DNA of 32,548 nucleotides. Source: Bacteroidota bacterium. Its GTDB lineage: Bacteria > Bacteroidota > Bacteroidia > Chitinophagales > Chitinophagaceae. This document shows positions 23,218-31,605 of the stretch, piece after piece (the stretch's first letter is position 1; each line of letters opens with the position of its first letter). The stretch lies in assembly GCA_023429825.1 (NCBI GenBank), contig JAEZDC010000049.1, positions 1 to 32,548 on the forward strand, in the 5' to 3' direction. A model generated the notes under the pieces. It was given only the letters and a program-made list of their open reading frames with translations, did no database searches and was not told where the DNA came from. A program made the translations under genes and the position numbers.

Positions 23218-24060
23218 TTAATCTTTTCGATGATAATACACCTGCCGGAATTTGAATCCGCTGTAATGATATTCTCCTGCATACGATTTTAACGCCCCAT
23301 CATCGTAATAATCCAGCGACGCAGTAAATATCTTATTTCCATATGTGTAGTTATAAGAGATGGTCTTCTCAAGTTGTCGTTTACTATTGTACTCAATCTT
23401 TTCTATTAATCGTTTATAGCCCGCAAACATCTCATATACCTTTACTGTCTTTTCATCTTTTTTACCGGAATATTCGTACGCATTATCGAAGATGGGCCTG
23501 CTACCTCTTACCTGGGTAGCTCTTAATGGTAATCCACGGTCATCATATTCATAGGTAGTGGTTTCATATAGCTTATCCAAACTATCCAGCGCTTCATATT
23601 TTACGAGTTGATACTGATTGTTGTAATGAAGCACTCTTTTCTCAGTTATACTTCCTTTAGCATTATATTTTGTCCTGGTGACAATTGTATCCAGGGAATA
23701 ATCAGCTACTTCCGCAGAAATTACCCTGTTTTTTATCAAAGTACTTGTACTGATCAACCTGTTTGAGCTATCATACCTGAAGACAAAAGACATCGTGTCT
23801 CTATCAGGCAATTTACGCTTGCTAAGGATTGTAAGACCGTCCTGATTGTAATAAAAACATATATAAGCAGTGGTATCTTTTGTCTTTGATTGAACTGAAT
23901 AACTTTCAGTTCTTGTATAACCTTGAGCTCTCACAACAATTGGTGAGACAGGGCTGAGATTATAAGACAGGCTATCGAGGAAGATGAAACGAGGTGCCTG
24001 GGATTGCGAGAAAAACGATAACAATAAAGCAGCAGTAAACATCAAAGGTTTTAGAGTCAT
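23218..24060 (-). CDS. Secreted protein with YD/RHS-like strands, function unknown
   Basis: A 280-residue protein. MTLKPLMFTAALLLSFFSQSQA is a Sec signal peptide. The mature part is made of repeated beta hairpins of the type YNQDGLTILSKR, YDSSNRLISTS, YNAKGSITEKRV, YDDRGLPLRAT, YNSKRQLEKTI and YDDGALKSYAG. This Y-[DN]-x2-G-x-L pattern is like YD/RHS or MORN-type repeats, six or seven in number. It would form an elongated beta structure in the periplasm or on the surface. No named family is clear. It is monocistronic, convergent with the amidohydrolase and divergent from atpG. Confidence 0.8.
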   Translation of the reverse strand: MTLKPLMFTAALLLSFFSQSQAPRFIFLDSLSYNLSPVSPIVVRAQGYTRTESYSVQSKTKDTTAYICFYYNQDGLTILSKRKLPDRDTMSFVFRYDSSNRLISTSTLIKNRVISAEVADYSLDTIVTRTKYNAKGSITEKRVLHYNNQYQLVKYEALDSLDKLYETTTYEYDDRGLPLRATQVRGSRPIFDNAYEYSGKKDEKTVKVYEMFAGYKRLIEKIEYNSKRQLEKTISYNYTYGNKIFTASLDYYDDGALKSYAGEYHYSGFKFRQVYYHRKD

Positions 24061-24204
24061 AGCAATAGCAATTTATAGAAAATGATCCTTCTCTTGGTAT
24101 TCATGGGTCCAGATAGTGCTTTATTTAAGTCTCTGCTGAAGAAGATATTAGACAAAAGGACAATTCTCTTATGCGAGATATGCCTGCTCAACCATGAACA
24201 AGTC

Positions 24205-24255
24205 GTACAAGAGTGCGACGCAACCAAGATGCTAAGCAGTTTTACAGCTGGCAAC
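24205..24255 (+). repeat. Dispersed intergenic repeat, copy 3
   Basis: Begins with GTACAAGAGTGCGACGCAAC and ends in ACAGCTGGCAAC. It lies in the divergent gap between the YD-like gene and atpG, ending 45 bases before the TACTTTTG element of atpG. Confidence 0.85.
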
Positions 24256-24300
24256 CCAATAATATTACTGTAAACTCAAGGATTTTTACCCTGTTTCTGC

Positions 24301-24308
24301 TACTTTTG
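24301..24308 (+). promoter_or_regulatory. Candidate -7 element of the atpG promoter
   Basis: TACTTTTG fits TAnnTTTG exactly, 20 bases before the atpG ATG. It indicates that atpG has its own promoter here and is not the last gene of an ATP synthase operon. Confidence 0.55.
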
Positions 24309-24328
24309 CCGCCGTTTAAGCAAATAAT

Positions 24329-25210
24329 ATGGCTGGACAATTAAAAGAGGTTCGTAACCGTATCAAGAGTGTTCAAAGTACACAGCAGATCACTAAAGCG
24401 ATGAAAATGGTGAGTGCTGCAAAGTTGAGGAGAGCGCAGGATGCTATCACGCAAATGCGTCCTTATGCTCAGAAGTTGCAGGAAATGCTCAGCAACATTG
24501 TGAGCAATGCCGAAGGTGATATCAACATCGCCCTGGCTGCTGAAAGACCGGTGGAGAAAGTGCTTTTGATTGTTATTACCAGTGACAGGGGGTTGGCGGG
24601 TGCGTATAATGCGAATATCGTAAAGGCTGCAAGGCAATCCATTACTGATAATTATGCTGCACAATACGGGAAAAAGAATGTAACCATCTGGAATATTGGT
24701 AAGAAGGGATATGAAAGCTTAACGAGATTTGGTTACAGAACAGATGCTACTTATAAAGATGTTTTTCTTGACCTGAAGTTTGAAAATGTTCAGGCTGCCG
24801 CACAAGCTGCTATGAGAGCATTTGAAAACAAAGAATTCGACAGAGTTGATATAGTGTATAGCCAATTTAAAAACGCAGCTACCCAAGTGAATACTGTTGA
24901 GCAGTTTTTGCCAATTCCAAAAGTGCAGAAGCAGGAAGGTGCTAAGAAAGCTGATTTCATTTACGAGCCGGCGAAAGAGCAACTGATCGCTGAATTAATG
25001 CCTAAGATTCTCAACACTCAACTATACAAAGCTGTACTGGACGCTCATGCCAGTGAACACGGCGCGAGAATGACAGCAATGGATAAGGCAACTGAAAATG
25101 CCAACGAATTGCTGAAGAGCCTGAAGATTTCTTACAACCGTGCGAGACAGGCGGCGATCACCACTGAGTTAACGGAGATCGTAAGTGGCGCTGCTGCTCT
25201 TCAAGGGTAA
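24329..25210 (+). CDS. atpG: ATP synthase F1 gamma subunit
   Basis: The central rotary shaft of F1-ATPase, which couples proton flow to ATP synthesis. At 293 residues it is full length. The N-terminal helix AGQLKEVRNRIKSVQSTQQITKAMKMVSAAKLRRAQ and the C-terminal helix ATENANELLKSLKISYNRARQAAITTELTEIVSGAAAL carry the family signature that threads the alpha/beta ring. The central Rossmann-like part (VLLIVITSDRGLAGAYNANI) is complete. No other ATP synthase gene is within the window: upstream is a divergent gene and downstream is scpB. It therefore sits apart from the rest of the complex. An inverted repeat begins at its stop codon. Confidence 0.98.
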   Translation: MAGQLKEVRNRIKSVQSTQQITKAMKMVSAAKLRRAQDAITQMRPYAQKLQEMLSNIVSNAEGDINIALAAERPVEKVLLIVITSDRGLAGAYNANIVKAARQSITDNYAAQYGKKNVTIWNIGKKGYESLTRFGYRTDATYKDVFLDLKFENVQAAAQAAMRAFENKEFDRVDIVYSQFKNAATQVNTVEQFLPIPKVQKQEGAKKADFIYEPAKEQLIAELMPKILNTQLYKAVLDAHASEHGARMTAMDKATENANELLKSLKISYNRARQAAITTELTEIVSGAAALQG

Positions 25211-25292
25211 TTAGCCAATGCGACAAATTGAAGATTTGAAAATGTAAGTTGTTCAGCATTTTCAAATTGGCTAATTTTCAAATTTTCAAATC
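25209..25292. repeat. Nested inverted repeats between atpG and scpB
   Basis: AATTAGCCAAT (25209-25219) pairs with ATTGGCTAATT (25266-25276), and inside it ATTTGAAAATG (25234-25244) pairs with CATTTTCAAAT (25257-25267) around a 12-base loop. A second copy of the distal arm, ATTTTCAAATC (25282-25292), can pair with GATTTGAAAAT (25233-25243) instead. The element fills the whole gap up to the scpB start. AT-rich TTTTCAAAT-type palindromes are common between genes in Bacteroidota. Confidence 0.75.
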
Positions 25293-25295
25293 ATT

Positions 25296-26105
25296 ATGGA
25301 GTTATCTCAAATCATCCCACATATTGAAGCGCTGATATTTGCAAGCGAAAAGCCATTGTCACCATTAGAGATTGTAGACTTGGTGAATAATGCTTTTGGA
25401 TTCATGGAAGAGAGGATCAGCCTGGACCAGGTTGAGAGCGCCTTGCAAGGGATTAGAGAAAAATATAACTCGGAATTTTATCCGTTTGAAGTGAGAGAGA
25501 GTGGTGGCGGATGGCAGTTCCTTACGAAGAAGGATTATCATAAGACAATAGCTTTATTGAATGGTGAAAGATACCTGAAGCGTCTTTCATCTGCAGCGTT
25601 GGAAACGTTAGCCATTATTGCATACAAGCAACCCATCACAAAAGGGGAGATCGAAGCGATAAGAGGCGTGAACAGCGATTATAGTATTCAAAAGTTGCTG
25701 GAAAAAGAATTGATCGTTATTACAGGAAGAAATGAAAAACTTCCAGGTCACCCGTTGGTGTATTCTACTTCAAAAACTTTCATGGATTATTTTGGGATCA
25801 ACTCTGTAGATGATCTGCCTAAGATAAAAGAAGTATTGGGAGATCAACTGGTGGAGCCGACGATGATCCGTCATTCTTCGGAAGAGACTTTAATGGAAGA
25901 AGGAGCAGAAGGTGATATAAGTGATGAGTTGCAAAACGAATCAGAAGCTTCACAATTCCAGATCAATCATGAAGGAGAGTTAGTAGACGGAGCAACTGAG
26001 GATGAACTGATCGAGGATGAGCATTCTATTGAAGCTGATGAGGAGGATTCTTCTCATGAAAATGAGGAAGAGAACGATGAGGAAGATGAGAAAAAAGCTG
26101 AGTAA
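25296..26105 (+). CDS. scpB: Segregation and condensation protein B, with acidic tail
   Basis: A kleisin-associated winged-helix subunit of the SMC-ScpAB condensin complex, needed for chromosome compaction and segregation. Residues 1-190 match ScpB: IIPHIEALIFASEKPLSPLEI, then AALETLAIIAYKQPITKGEIEAIRGVNSD and RNEKLPGHPLVYSTSKTFMDYFGI. The last 75 residues are a long acidic, probably disordered tail (DEEDSSHENEEENDEEDEK). Such tails are known for ScpB of Bacteroidota but are absent from the Bacillus protein. Upstream lies an inverted repeat directly in front of the ATG; downstream a dispersed repeat separates it from convergent porP. Confidence 0.95.
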   Translation: MELSQIIPHIEALIFASEKPLSPLEIVDLVNNAFGFMEERISLDQVESALQGIREKYNSEFYPFEVRESGGGWQFLTKKDYHKTIALLNGERYLKRLSSAALETLAIIAYKQPITKGEIEAIRGVNSDYSIQKLLEKELIVITGRNEKLPGHPLVYSTSKTFMDYFGINSVDDLPKIKEVLGDQLVEPTMIRHSSEETLMEEGAEGDISDELQNESEASQFQINHEGELVDGATEDELIEDEHSIEADEEDSSHENEEENDEEDEKKAE

Positions 26106-26115
26106 AGTACAAGGC

Positions 26116-26166
26116 GTACAAGAGTGCGACGCAACAAAGCATCATAGCAGCATTACCGCCGGGTAA
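26116..26166 (+). repeat. Dispersed intergenic repeat, copy 4
   Basis: Begins with GTACAAGAGTGCGACGCAAC and ends in ACCGCCGGGTAA. It fills the 67-base gap between the convergent stops of scpB and porP. The first seven bases (GTACAAG) are also present just before it at 26107-26113, a small direct duplication. Confidence 0.85.
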
Positions 26167-26172
26167 ATAAGA

Positions 26173-27180
26173 TTAAAACTTCGGACAATTAATTCCCCTG
26201 CTTTCTTCAGGTTTCCTGATGTAGATCAAAGACAATTCAATTCCACCTCTTGCATTTGAAGCGGTCTTAAGGTTTGACGTATTTGCATCGTAAGTAAAGC
26301 CTAAACGAAGGCTGCGATATTCTAACCCGATATACGGTATAACGGCATCATTCATTCTCATCCAGCTTCCAAAATAAAAGCTCGCGGGATATTCAGAATA
26401 TTCGCCCACTGTCACCTGGTAAGCGCCTCCCAGTAGAGTTTCAAAGGCTTTTCCTTGTGCACTATGCATTGCACTCAGATGTAAAGTAGAGTTTTGCCCA
26501 ACAGCGAAATAAGTTCCTCCCTGTAGAGTAACTCTTGGGTTCAGCAGGAAATATGCGCCGGTAAATTGTTGTTTGGGACGATTGATATGATACATGCTAA
26601 CACCTGCATAAAAATTATTTCTATCAGTGGTGCTGCCACTGTAGAGTAAGCCGGCGTTTACGTCAACATAACTATTCTTGAGCGTTGAGTTTGTAAATAC
26701 TTCAGTAGTTACGCCTGTAAAACCAAATGGCGTTAGCTGATCTTCAAAGTTGATCTTATTTACATCGATCATCATATTTGCGTATGTGGCCTGGAAGCCA
26801 GCGCCGATCTGGTGATACCCATCTTCATCTAATCCTTTATGATATGCTGTACCAACAGATGCATAGTTGAACTTCACTGCACCGGCTGCACTTTGATCGC
26901 TGAAACCCATTAATCCAACACCCCATGTATCGTTTACACCAATATGATTCTGCATTATCGGAAAATCTACCGCAACGGAGGTAGTAACAAAAGCCCTGTT
27001 GATGGAAGGCCACTGGTTGCGATGGATACCAGCTATCCGAAATGTACCATCGAACTTTCCTGCAAAAGCCGGATTTAGTGTTAAGGGCGATGCATAAAAT
27101 TGAGAAAAATGAGGATCCTGTGCAGTTGCATACAGGTGATATAAAGACACCAGAATGGTGAGCAGTAGAGTTTTCTTCAT
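26173..27180 (-). CDS. Type IX secretion system membrane protein, PorP/SprF family
   Basis: A 335-residue outer-membrane beta-barrel of the PorP/SprF family, which attaches T9SS-secreted adhesins or gliding motility proteins to the cell surface. MKKTLLLTILVSLYHLYATAQ is a Sec signal. The family start QDPHFSQFYASPLTLNPAFAGKFDGTFR is exact, as are HRNQWPSI and VAVDFP. The C-terminus GGIELSLIYIRKPEESRG forms the last barrel strand and the short tail seen in the family. PorP/SprF proteins usually occur beside large SprB-like genes, but none is visible here, so this is a stand-alone copy. A TATCTTTA element 15-20 bases before the ATG is a weak promoter candidate. Confidence 0.95.
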   Translation of the reverse strand: MKKTLLLTILVSLYHLYATAQDPHFSQFYASPLTLNPAFAGKFDGTFRIAGIHRNQWPSINRAFVTTSVAVDFPIMQNHIGVNDTWGVGLMGFSDQSAAGAVKFNYASVGTAYHKGLDEDGYHQIGAGFQATYANMMIDVNKINFEDQLTPFGFTGVTTEVFTNSTLKNSYVDVNAGLLYSGSTTDRNNFYAGVSMYHINRPKQQFTGAYFLLNPRVTLQGGTYFAVGQNSTLHLSAMHSAQGKAFETLLGGAYQVTVGEYSEYPASFYFGSWMRMNDAVIPYIGLEYRSLRLGFTYDANTSNLKTASNARGGIELSLIYIRKPEESRGINCPKF

Positions 27181-27212
27181 TCTTGACTAATGTGTTGCTA
27201 AAGATAAGAAAT

Positions 27213-27246
27213 AAAAAAACCGAGGAATGCTGCTTGTTGGTTTTAA
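27213..27246 (-). terminator. Possible terminator after upp
   Basis: On the minus strand AAAACC pairs with GGTTTT around a 17-base loop, followed by a run of seven Ts. The stem is short and weak, but the T run and the position between the upp stop and the porP start favour a terminator. Confidence 0.45.
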
Positions 27247-27250
27247 CATT

Positions 27251-27904
27251 TTATGACTGCACTTTACTTCCAAAAGCGAGATCGCCTGCATCTCCCAGTC
27301 CAGGAACGATATAGCCCTTTGCAGTAAGTTCATCATCAATATCACCACACCATATTTTAATATTTTCACCAGCCTCTCTGTGAATGAGTTCGATGCCTAC
27401 AGTACAGGCAATGGCGACTGCGACATGGATCACGGAGGGGTTACCTTCTGCCTGCATGTATTGAATTGTTTTTACCAGAGATGCCCCAGTCGCAAGCATT
27501 GGATCGCTGATGATTATGATGCGATTCTCCAGTACAGGGCAACTCATGTATTCCAAACTTATCTCGAAGCTTCCATCTCGATGGTGCTTTCGGTAAGCTG
27601 AAATGAAGGCGTTATCCGCTTTGTCAAAATAATTAAGCATGCCGTTATGTAGTGGAAGCCCGGCACGTAAAATTGTCGCCAAAACGGGTTGCTCTCTCAG
27701 CACCTTACTATTGTGCGTGCCCAGTGGAGTTTGTATTTCTACTTCATCATAAGGTAATTCTTTGCTGATCTCGTAAGCAATGATCTCACCAATACGTTCC
27801 AGGTTACGGCGAAAACGCATCCTGTCATTTTGCACAGATGTGTCTCTTAATTCTGACACCCAATTGCTCATAAGGGTATGTTGCTGGCTTAAGTTTACGA
27901 TCAT
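27251..27904 (-). CDS. upp: Uracil phosphoribosyltransferase
   Basis: Converts uracil and PRPP to UMP in pyrimidine salvage. At 217 residues it has the usual length. The type I PRTase PRPP-binding loop is IIIISDPMLATGASLVKTI. The uracil-site signature GYIVPGLGDAGD is near the C-terminus, and RAGLPLHNGML lies in the middle. It starts at ATG 27904 (MIVNLSQQHTLMSNWVSELRD); an internal Met at residue 12 is also possible. It is divergent from anmK, with 67 bases between starts. The two share salvage themes (pyrimidine and cell-wall sugar) but no direct pathway. Confidence 0.97.
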   Translation of the reverse strand: MIVNLSQQHTLMSNWVSELRDTSVQNDRMRFRRNLERIGEIIAYEISKELPYDEVEIQTPLGTHNSKVLREQPVLATILRAGLPLHNGMLNYFDKADNAFISAYRKHHRDGSFEISLEYMSCPVLENRIIIISDPMLATGASLVKTIQYMQAEGNPSVIHVAVAIACTVGIELIHREAGENIKIWCGDIDDELTAKGYIVPGLGDAGDLAFGSKVQS

Positions 27905-27922
27905 AACAAATAGTAATTGAAG

Positions 27923-27930
27923 TAGTTTTG
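27923..27930 (+). promoter_or_regulatory. Candidate -7 element of the anmK promoter
   Basis: TAGTTTTG is an exact TAnnTTTG match, 41 bases before the anmK ATG. No convincing -33 element is visible because the region is shared with the divergent upp promoter. Confidence 0.5.
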
Positions 27931-27971
27931 GCGGGTCAAAACTAAAGTGTGTTCACTGTAATTAGAAATTT

Positions 27972-29057
27972 ATGTTTTACAGGGCAATTGGCTTAATGAG
28001 TGGAAGTTCCTTAGATGGATTAGATATTGTTTTTGCTGAATTTAATGAGCAGGGAGGTAAGTGGAGTTATGAGATAAAAGCAGCAGCTTGTTATGAATAT
28101 GACGAACAATGGATAGAGCGATTAAAAGGAGCTACTCAGCTACCTGCTTATGATTATATGGTGCTGCATTGCAATTATGGAAAATACCTCGGCGAACAGG
28201 TAAACAGATTCATTGAAGAGCATGGGTTATATCACCAGGTGCAATTGATCGGTTCTCATGGCCATACAACTTTTCACGCTCCACAAAAAGGAATGACCGC
28301 ACAATTGGGAGATGGGGCGGCCCTTGCTGCAACTACAGGAATAAATGTAGTAAGTGATCTTAGAAACTTAGATATAGCATGGGGCGGACAAGGTGCCCCA
28401 ATTGTACCAATGGGAGAGAAACTTTTGTTGAGTGATTATGCATTATTGCTGAATCTTGGTGGCATCGCAAACATCAGTTATAGAAACAATGAAGAATATG
28501 TTGCCTTTGATATATGTGCTGCTAACCGCGTTTTGAATATGTTGTCTAATCTTGCCGGAAAGAAATATGATGAGGATGGTTTAATGGCAGCTTCCGGGCA
28601 AATAATGAATGATGTATTAGAAAAATTAAATAGCCTGGAATATTATCAGCAACCTCACCCTAAATCACTGGCTAACGAATTTGGGAGTGAAACGGTTTAT
28701 GCTCTTTTGCCTAAGGATAACATACATGATTCACTGCGAACCTATGTTGAACATATAGCTATCCAGATAAAGAACGCTATTTTAACCTTACAAACATCAT
28801 CATCAACTGACCAACTGTTAATCACTGGCGGGGGTACTCATAATAAATTTCTAGTTGAAAGAATTAAAGCACAACTACAACCCGTTGCAATTACAACCGT
28901 TGTTCCTGATAAGATGCTTATTGATTACAAAGAAGCTTTGGCGATGGCTTTGCTCGGTGTTCTTCGATGGAGGGAACAAAATACAGTTATGAGCTCGGTT
29001 ACGGGCGCCAAAAGAGATAGTATCGGCGGAGCTGTATGGATTGGGCAGGAAGCCTGA
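27972..29057 (+). CDS. anmK: Anhydro-N-acetylmuramic acid kinase
   Basis: Phosphorylates 1,6-anhydro-MurNAc to MurNAc-6-phosphate in peptidoglycan recycling. At 361 residues it is normal for AnmK. The start MFYRAIGLMSGSSLDGLDIV carries the ATP-binding GLMSGSSLDG loop. Further landmarks: SHGHTTFHAPQ, TGINVVSDLRNLDIAWGGQGAPIVP, LLLNLGGIANIS, and the C-terminal ASKHA motif LLITGGGTHNKFLVERI. It lies in the cytoplasm. Together with the GH25 muramidase at the other end of the window it touches cell-wall turnover, but the two genes are not linked. It ends 65 bases before the DUF4139 gene. Confidence 0.97.
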   Translation: MFYRAIGLMSGSSLDGLDIVFAEFNEQGGKWSYEIKAAACYEYDEQWIERLKGATQLPAYDYMVLHCNYGKYLGEQVNRFIEEHGLYHQVQLIGSHGHTTFHAPQKGMTAQLGDGAALAATTGINVVSDLRNLDIAWGGQGAPIVPMGEKLLLSDYALLLNLGGIANISYRNNEEYVAFDICAANRVLNMLSNLAGKKYDEDGLMAASGQIMNDVLEKLNSLEYYQQPHPKSLANEFGSETVYALLPKDNIHDSLRTYVEHIAIQIKNAILTLQTSSSTDQLLITGGGTHNKFLVERIKAQLQPVAITTVVPDKMLIDYKEALAMALLGVLRWREQNTVMSSVTGAKRDSIGGAVWIGQEA

Positions 29058-29122
29058 TAAAAATTCTTATTCCAGGTTTATGTAATTTCTTTCTCTATCA
29101 CATCCTTTCTTCAAATATTGTT

Positions 29123-30775
29123 ATGAAAGGATTGAGCCTCATTTTTTTTCTGAGTCTTACTGCAACTGGATTTTCTCAAAAAGCCGATTTCAACTTCAAG
29201 AGCGTTCTTACCAATGCAAATGTGTTTTATGGTTATGGGGCAGAATTAAATCATACTGCGAAGGCCCAGCTACAGAATGGTTCACAGGAGATAACGATCC
29301 AAAACATCAGTAATAGCGTGCAGCAAAACACTGTGCAGATTTCTGTTCCCGATAATGTGATCTTGCTTTCGTATCGTTTCAATCAAAAACAAATCAGAAC
29401 AGCCGTATCCAATCCCTCCATAAAAAAAATGGAAGACAGCGTTAAGCTCTTACAAAAACAATTGGCATCTGTTGCTAACGAGATATTTGTTACAGAAGAT
29501 ATGTTGAACAAAACGGCAAAACTTATCGAAGCATATTCATCTTCTCAAAACAAAACGATGACTGCAGGTGAACTTATTAAGTTACTGGATTTTTATACTG
29601 GTAAAGTGCAATCATACAGAGGTGTTTTGTATAACCTGGCTCAAAAGAAAACTGAGATCAATGAACAAATCAACGAGATTAACTCCAGGTTGTATATCGC
29701 TCAAAACGAAAATGGCAATGAAGTGAAACATACAGGAGAGATGATATTACAGGTGATGGCTCAACAGATGATTACTGCAGATTTTGGTGTCAGCTACTTT
29801 ACCCAGAGTGCAGGCTGGATACCAACATATGACCTGAAGGTAAAGTCGATCGATAATTCTTTTAAACTCGGATACAAAGCCCTGGTGCACCAAAATACCG
29901 GGCTGGATTGGAAGCAGGTGAAACTCACCCTTAGCACGAATAACCCTAATCAGGGCCAATCGATACCGGTTCTAAATCCACAATTTTTGCAAGTGTATGT
30001 GCCTGCAGTATATAAAGAAATGCGTGGAAGAGCTGCCGCTGCTAATTATAACAGGGCTCAGAGTTTAGATAAATATGCATTGAGCGAAACAAAGACCTCA
30101 GCGTATGCAGTGCAGGAAGAGGCTAAAGACGACATCAGCGATTATCTCACATTAAATGAGAGCCAGCTAAATACAAGCTTTGAGATCGATCTTCCTTATG
30201 ATATTCCAAGTGACGGGAAAAGTTATAGCGTTGCTATCAAAGAAGAGAATATAAAAGCATCATATAAACATTATTCAATTCCTAAGATCGATAAAGATGC
30301 TTTTCTTATCGCTGAAGTAAGTGATTGGGAAGATCTGAGCCTTTTGCCCGGAGATGCTAACATTATAATGGATAATATTTACTTAGGTAAATCTTTTATC
30401 GATCCCAATACAACAATGGATTCTCTTAATCTTTCAATGGGAAGAGATAGAAGAGTAGCAATGAAAAGAATTTTAGTAAAGGAATTCTGCAAGACCAAAG
30501 TGAAAGGGGATACTAAAACAGAAAATTTCTTATACGAGATCACAGTGAAGAACAATAAGAAAAGCGAAGTATCCATGTTATTGAAAGATCAATATCCTAT
30601 CAGCAATATGAAGGAAGTAGAAGTGACATTGGATGAAACAAGTGAAGCCGAAATAAATGCTGATCTGGGTACACTCAACTGGAAGGTCGTACTTAAACCA
30701 GGTGAAAGTAAAAAATTCAGGTTTGGGTACACTGTTAAGTATCCAAAGGATAAAGTGATTGCAAATCTGCGGTAA
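29123..30775 (+). CDS. DUF4139 (MuiA-type) exported protein
   Basis: A 550-residue protein. ATG 29123 (MKGLSLIFFLSLTATGFSQK) is chosen because it starts a clear Sec signal peptide; the frame is open further up to 29036 but overlaps the end of anmK. The mature part begins with a DUF4140-like beta domain (NANVFYGYGAELNHTAKAQL), then a coiled coil (about 100-205, MEDSVKLLQKQLASVANEI), then DUF4139 (from about 230: SYFTQSAGWIPTYDLKVKS and LDWKQVKLTLSTNNPN). This is the mucoidy-inhibitor A architecture. The function is unknown; it is probably periplasmic. A terminator follows 25 bases after the stop. Confidence 0.92.
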   Translation: MKGLSLIFFLSLTATGFSQKADFNFKSVLTNANVFYGYGAELNHTAKAQLQNGSQEITIQNISNSVQQNTVQISVPDNVILLSYRFNQKQIRTAVSNPSIKKMEDSVKLLQKQLASVANEIFVTEDMLNKTAKLIEAYSSSQNKTMTAGELIKLLDFYTGKVQSYRGVLYNLAQKKTEINEQINEINSRLYIAQNENGNEVKHTGEMILQVMAQQMITADFGVSYFTQSAGWIPTYDLKVKSIDNSFKLGYKALVHQNTGLDWKQVKLTLSTNNPNQGQSIPVLNPQFLQVYVPAVYKEMRGRAAAANYNRAQSLDKYALSETKTSAYAVQEEAKDDISDYLTLNESQLNTSFEIDLPYDIPSDGKSYSVAIKEENIKASYKHYSIPKIDKDAFLIAEVSDWEDLSLLPGDANIIMDNIYLGKSFIDPNTTMDSLNLSMGRDRRVAMKRILVKEFCKTKVKGDTKTENFLYEITVKNNKKSEVSMLLKDQYPISNMKEVEVTLDETSEAEINADLGTLNWKVVLKPGESKKFRFGYTVKYPKDKVIANLR

Positions 30776-30799
30776 ATGGTGAGCAATAAGGTGAACACG

Positions 30800-30824
30800 A
30801 CCGGCTTGTCTAAGCCGGTTTTTT
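30800..30824 (+). terminator. Intrinsic terminator of the DUF4139 gene
   Basis: ACCGGCTT (30800-30807) and AAGCCGGT (30812-30819) form a perfect 8-bp stem with a GTCT loop, followed by five more Ts. Confidence 0.92.
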
Positions 30825-30896
30825 ATTTCTGTTCAGAGATGTCTTAACAAAATAATTGACGAGCTTTTTGTTTCTTTAAACAGTAAACAAACAGCT

Positions 30897-31313
30897 ATGA
30901 ACCGCTTACTTAGTTTTTTATTAGCCGCAATCTTATTCTCATGCAATTCTGCTGAAAAGAAATTTGATACAGACAATTATGAGAAGAACAAAGAAACACT
31001 TGAAGAGAAAGAAAAGAAAAACCCGCAGATGTTCCTTGTCGTTACTGGCCATGATAAAAAGAATCTTATCGGGCAAAGAGTTATCAGGGGAACGATAATG
31101 AACAAAGCTTCCGTTTGCACTTACAAAGATGTGCAGTTGAAAATTTCTTTTTTTAGTAAGACGGGAGTGTTATTAGAAGAAAACAAAGAAACTGTTTACG
31201 AGATTGTTCAGCCGAATAATAGTGTAAAATTCAAGACCAAATATTTTTCACCAAAGGGAACAGATAGCGTTTCAATAGTTGTGATCAGTGCAAAACCGGA
31301 GGAGAAAAAATAA
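30897..31313 (+). CDS. Small lipoprotein, function unknown
   Basis: A 138-residue protein. MNRLLSFLLAAILFSCNSAEKK is a lipoprotein signal with lipobox LFSC (Cys16). A very lysine/glutamate-rich linker follows (about 20-43, NYEKNKETLEEKEKKNP). The remaining part is a single beta-sandwich-like domain: GQRVIRGTIMNKASVCTYKDVQLKISFFSKTG, then PNNSVKFKTKYFSPKGTDSVSIVV. This looks like a FxLYD-type domain that extends other envelope proteins, but I cannot assign it. It is monocistronic, with a terminator upstream (previous gene) and one 15 bases after its own stop. Confidence 0.8.
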   Translation: MNRLLSFLLAAILFSCNSAEKKFDTDNYEKNKETLEEKEKKNPQMFLVVTGHDKKNLIGQRVIRGTIMNKASVCTYKDVQLKISFFSKTGVLLEENKETVYEIVQPNNSVKFKTKYFSPKGTDSVSIVVISAKPEEKK

Positions 31314-31327
31314 AAGATAAATAAGAA

Positions 31328-31357
31328 GGGCCAGGATAAAAATCCTAGCCCGTTTTT
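31328..31357 (+). terminator. Intrinsic terminator of the small lipoprotein gene
   Basis: GGGC-c-AGGAT (31328-31337) pairs with ATCCT-a-GCCC (31342-31351) around an AAAA loop, with one internal mismatch, then G and five Ts. It lies 15 bases after the stop on the plus strand. The following ~250 bases up to tatD show no gene; they hold only AT-rich sequence and a weak AGACAA/TTGTCT hairpin. Confidence 0.85.
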
Positions 31358-31605
31358 AATCCGTACCCTATGAAAACTTCGTCAAATATATATATTCCTT
31401 ATACTTATAATAATGAATTCGAACATTAAAATTCACATTTTAGCTATTTATATGGTGTTGTAACAAAAGACAACTGATTGTTTTGTCTTGCCAAGTCACC
31501 TTATTCACTTCCTTGCTATAACGTAAGCAGAAAAACTTTTATTTCTGCCAGCTGAAAAATATCTGTTCCCTTTTTTGAACATTTGTTGAAAAGTAGAAAT
31601 GCTCC

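Noticed and set aside
24082..24273. A 63-codon plus-strand frame upstream of atpG
   Set aside because: Its second half is the dispersed repeat read in one frame (VVQECDAT), and the first half has no family resemblance. It is probably a chance frame.
29036..29122. Extended N-terminus of the DUF4139 protein
   Set aside because: It would overlap the anmK end and bury the signal peptide; the ATG at 29123 starts a clear Sec signal.
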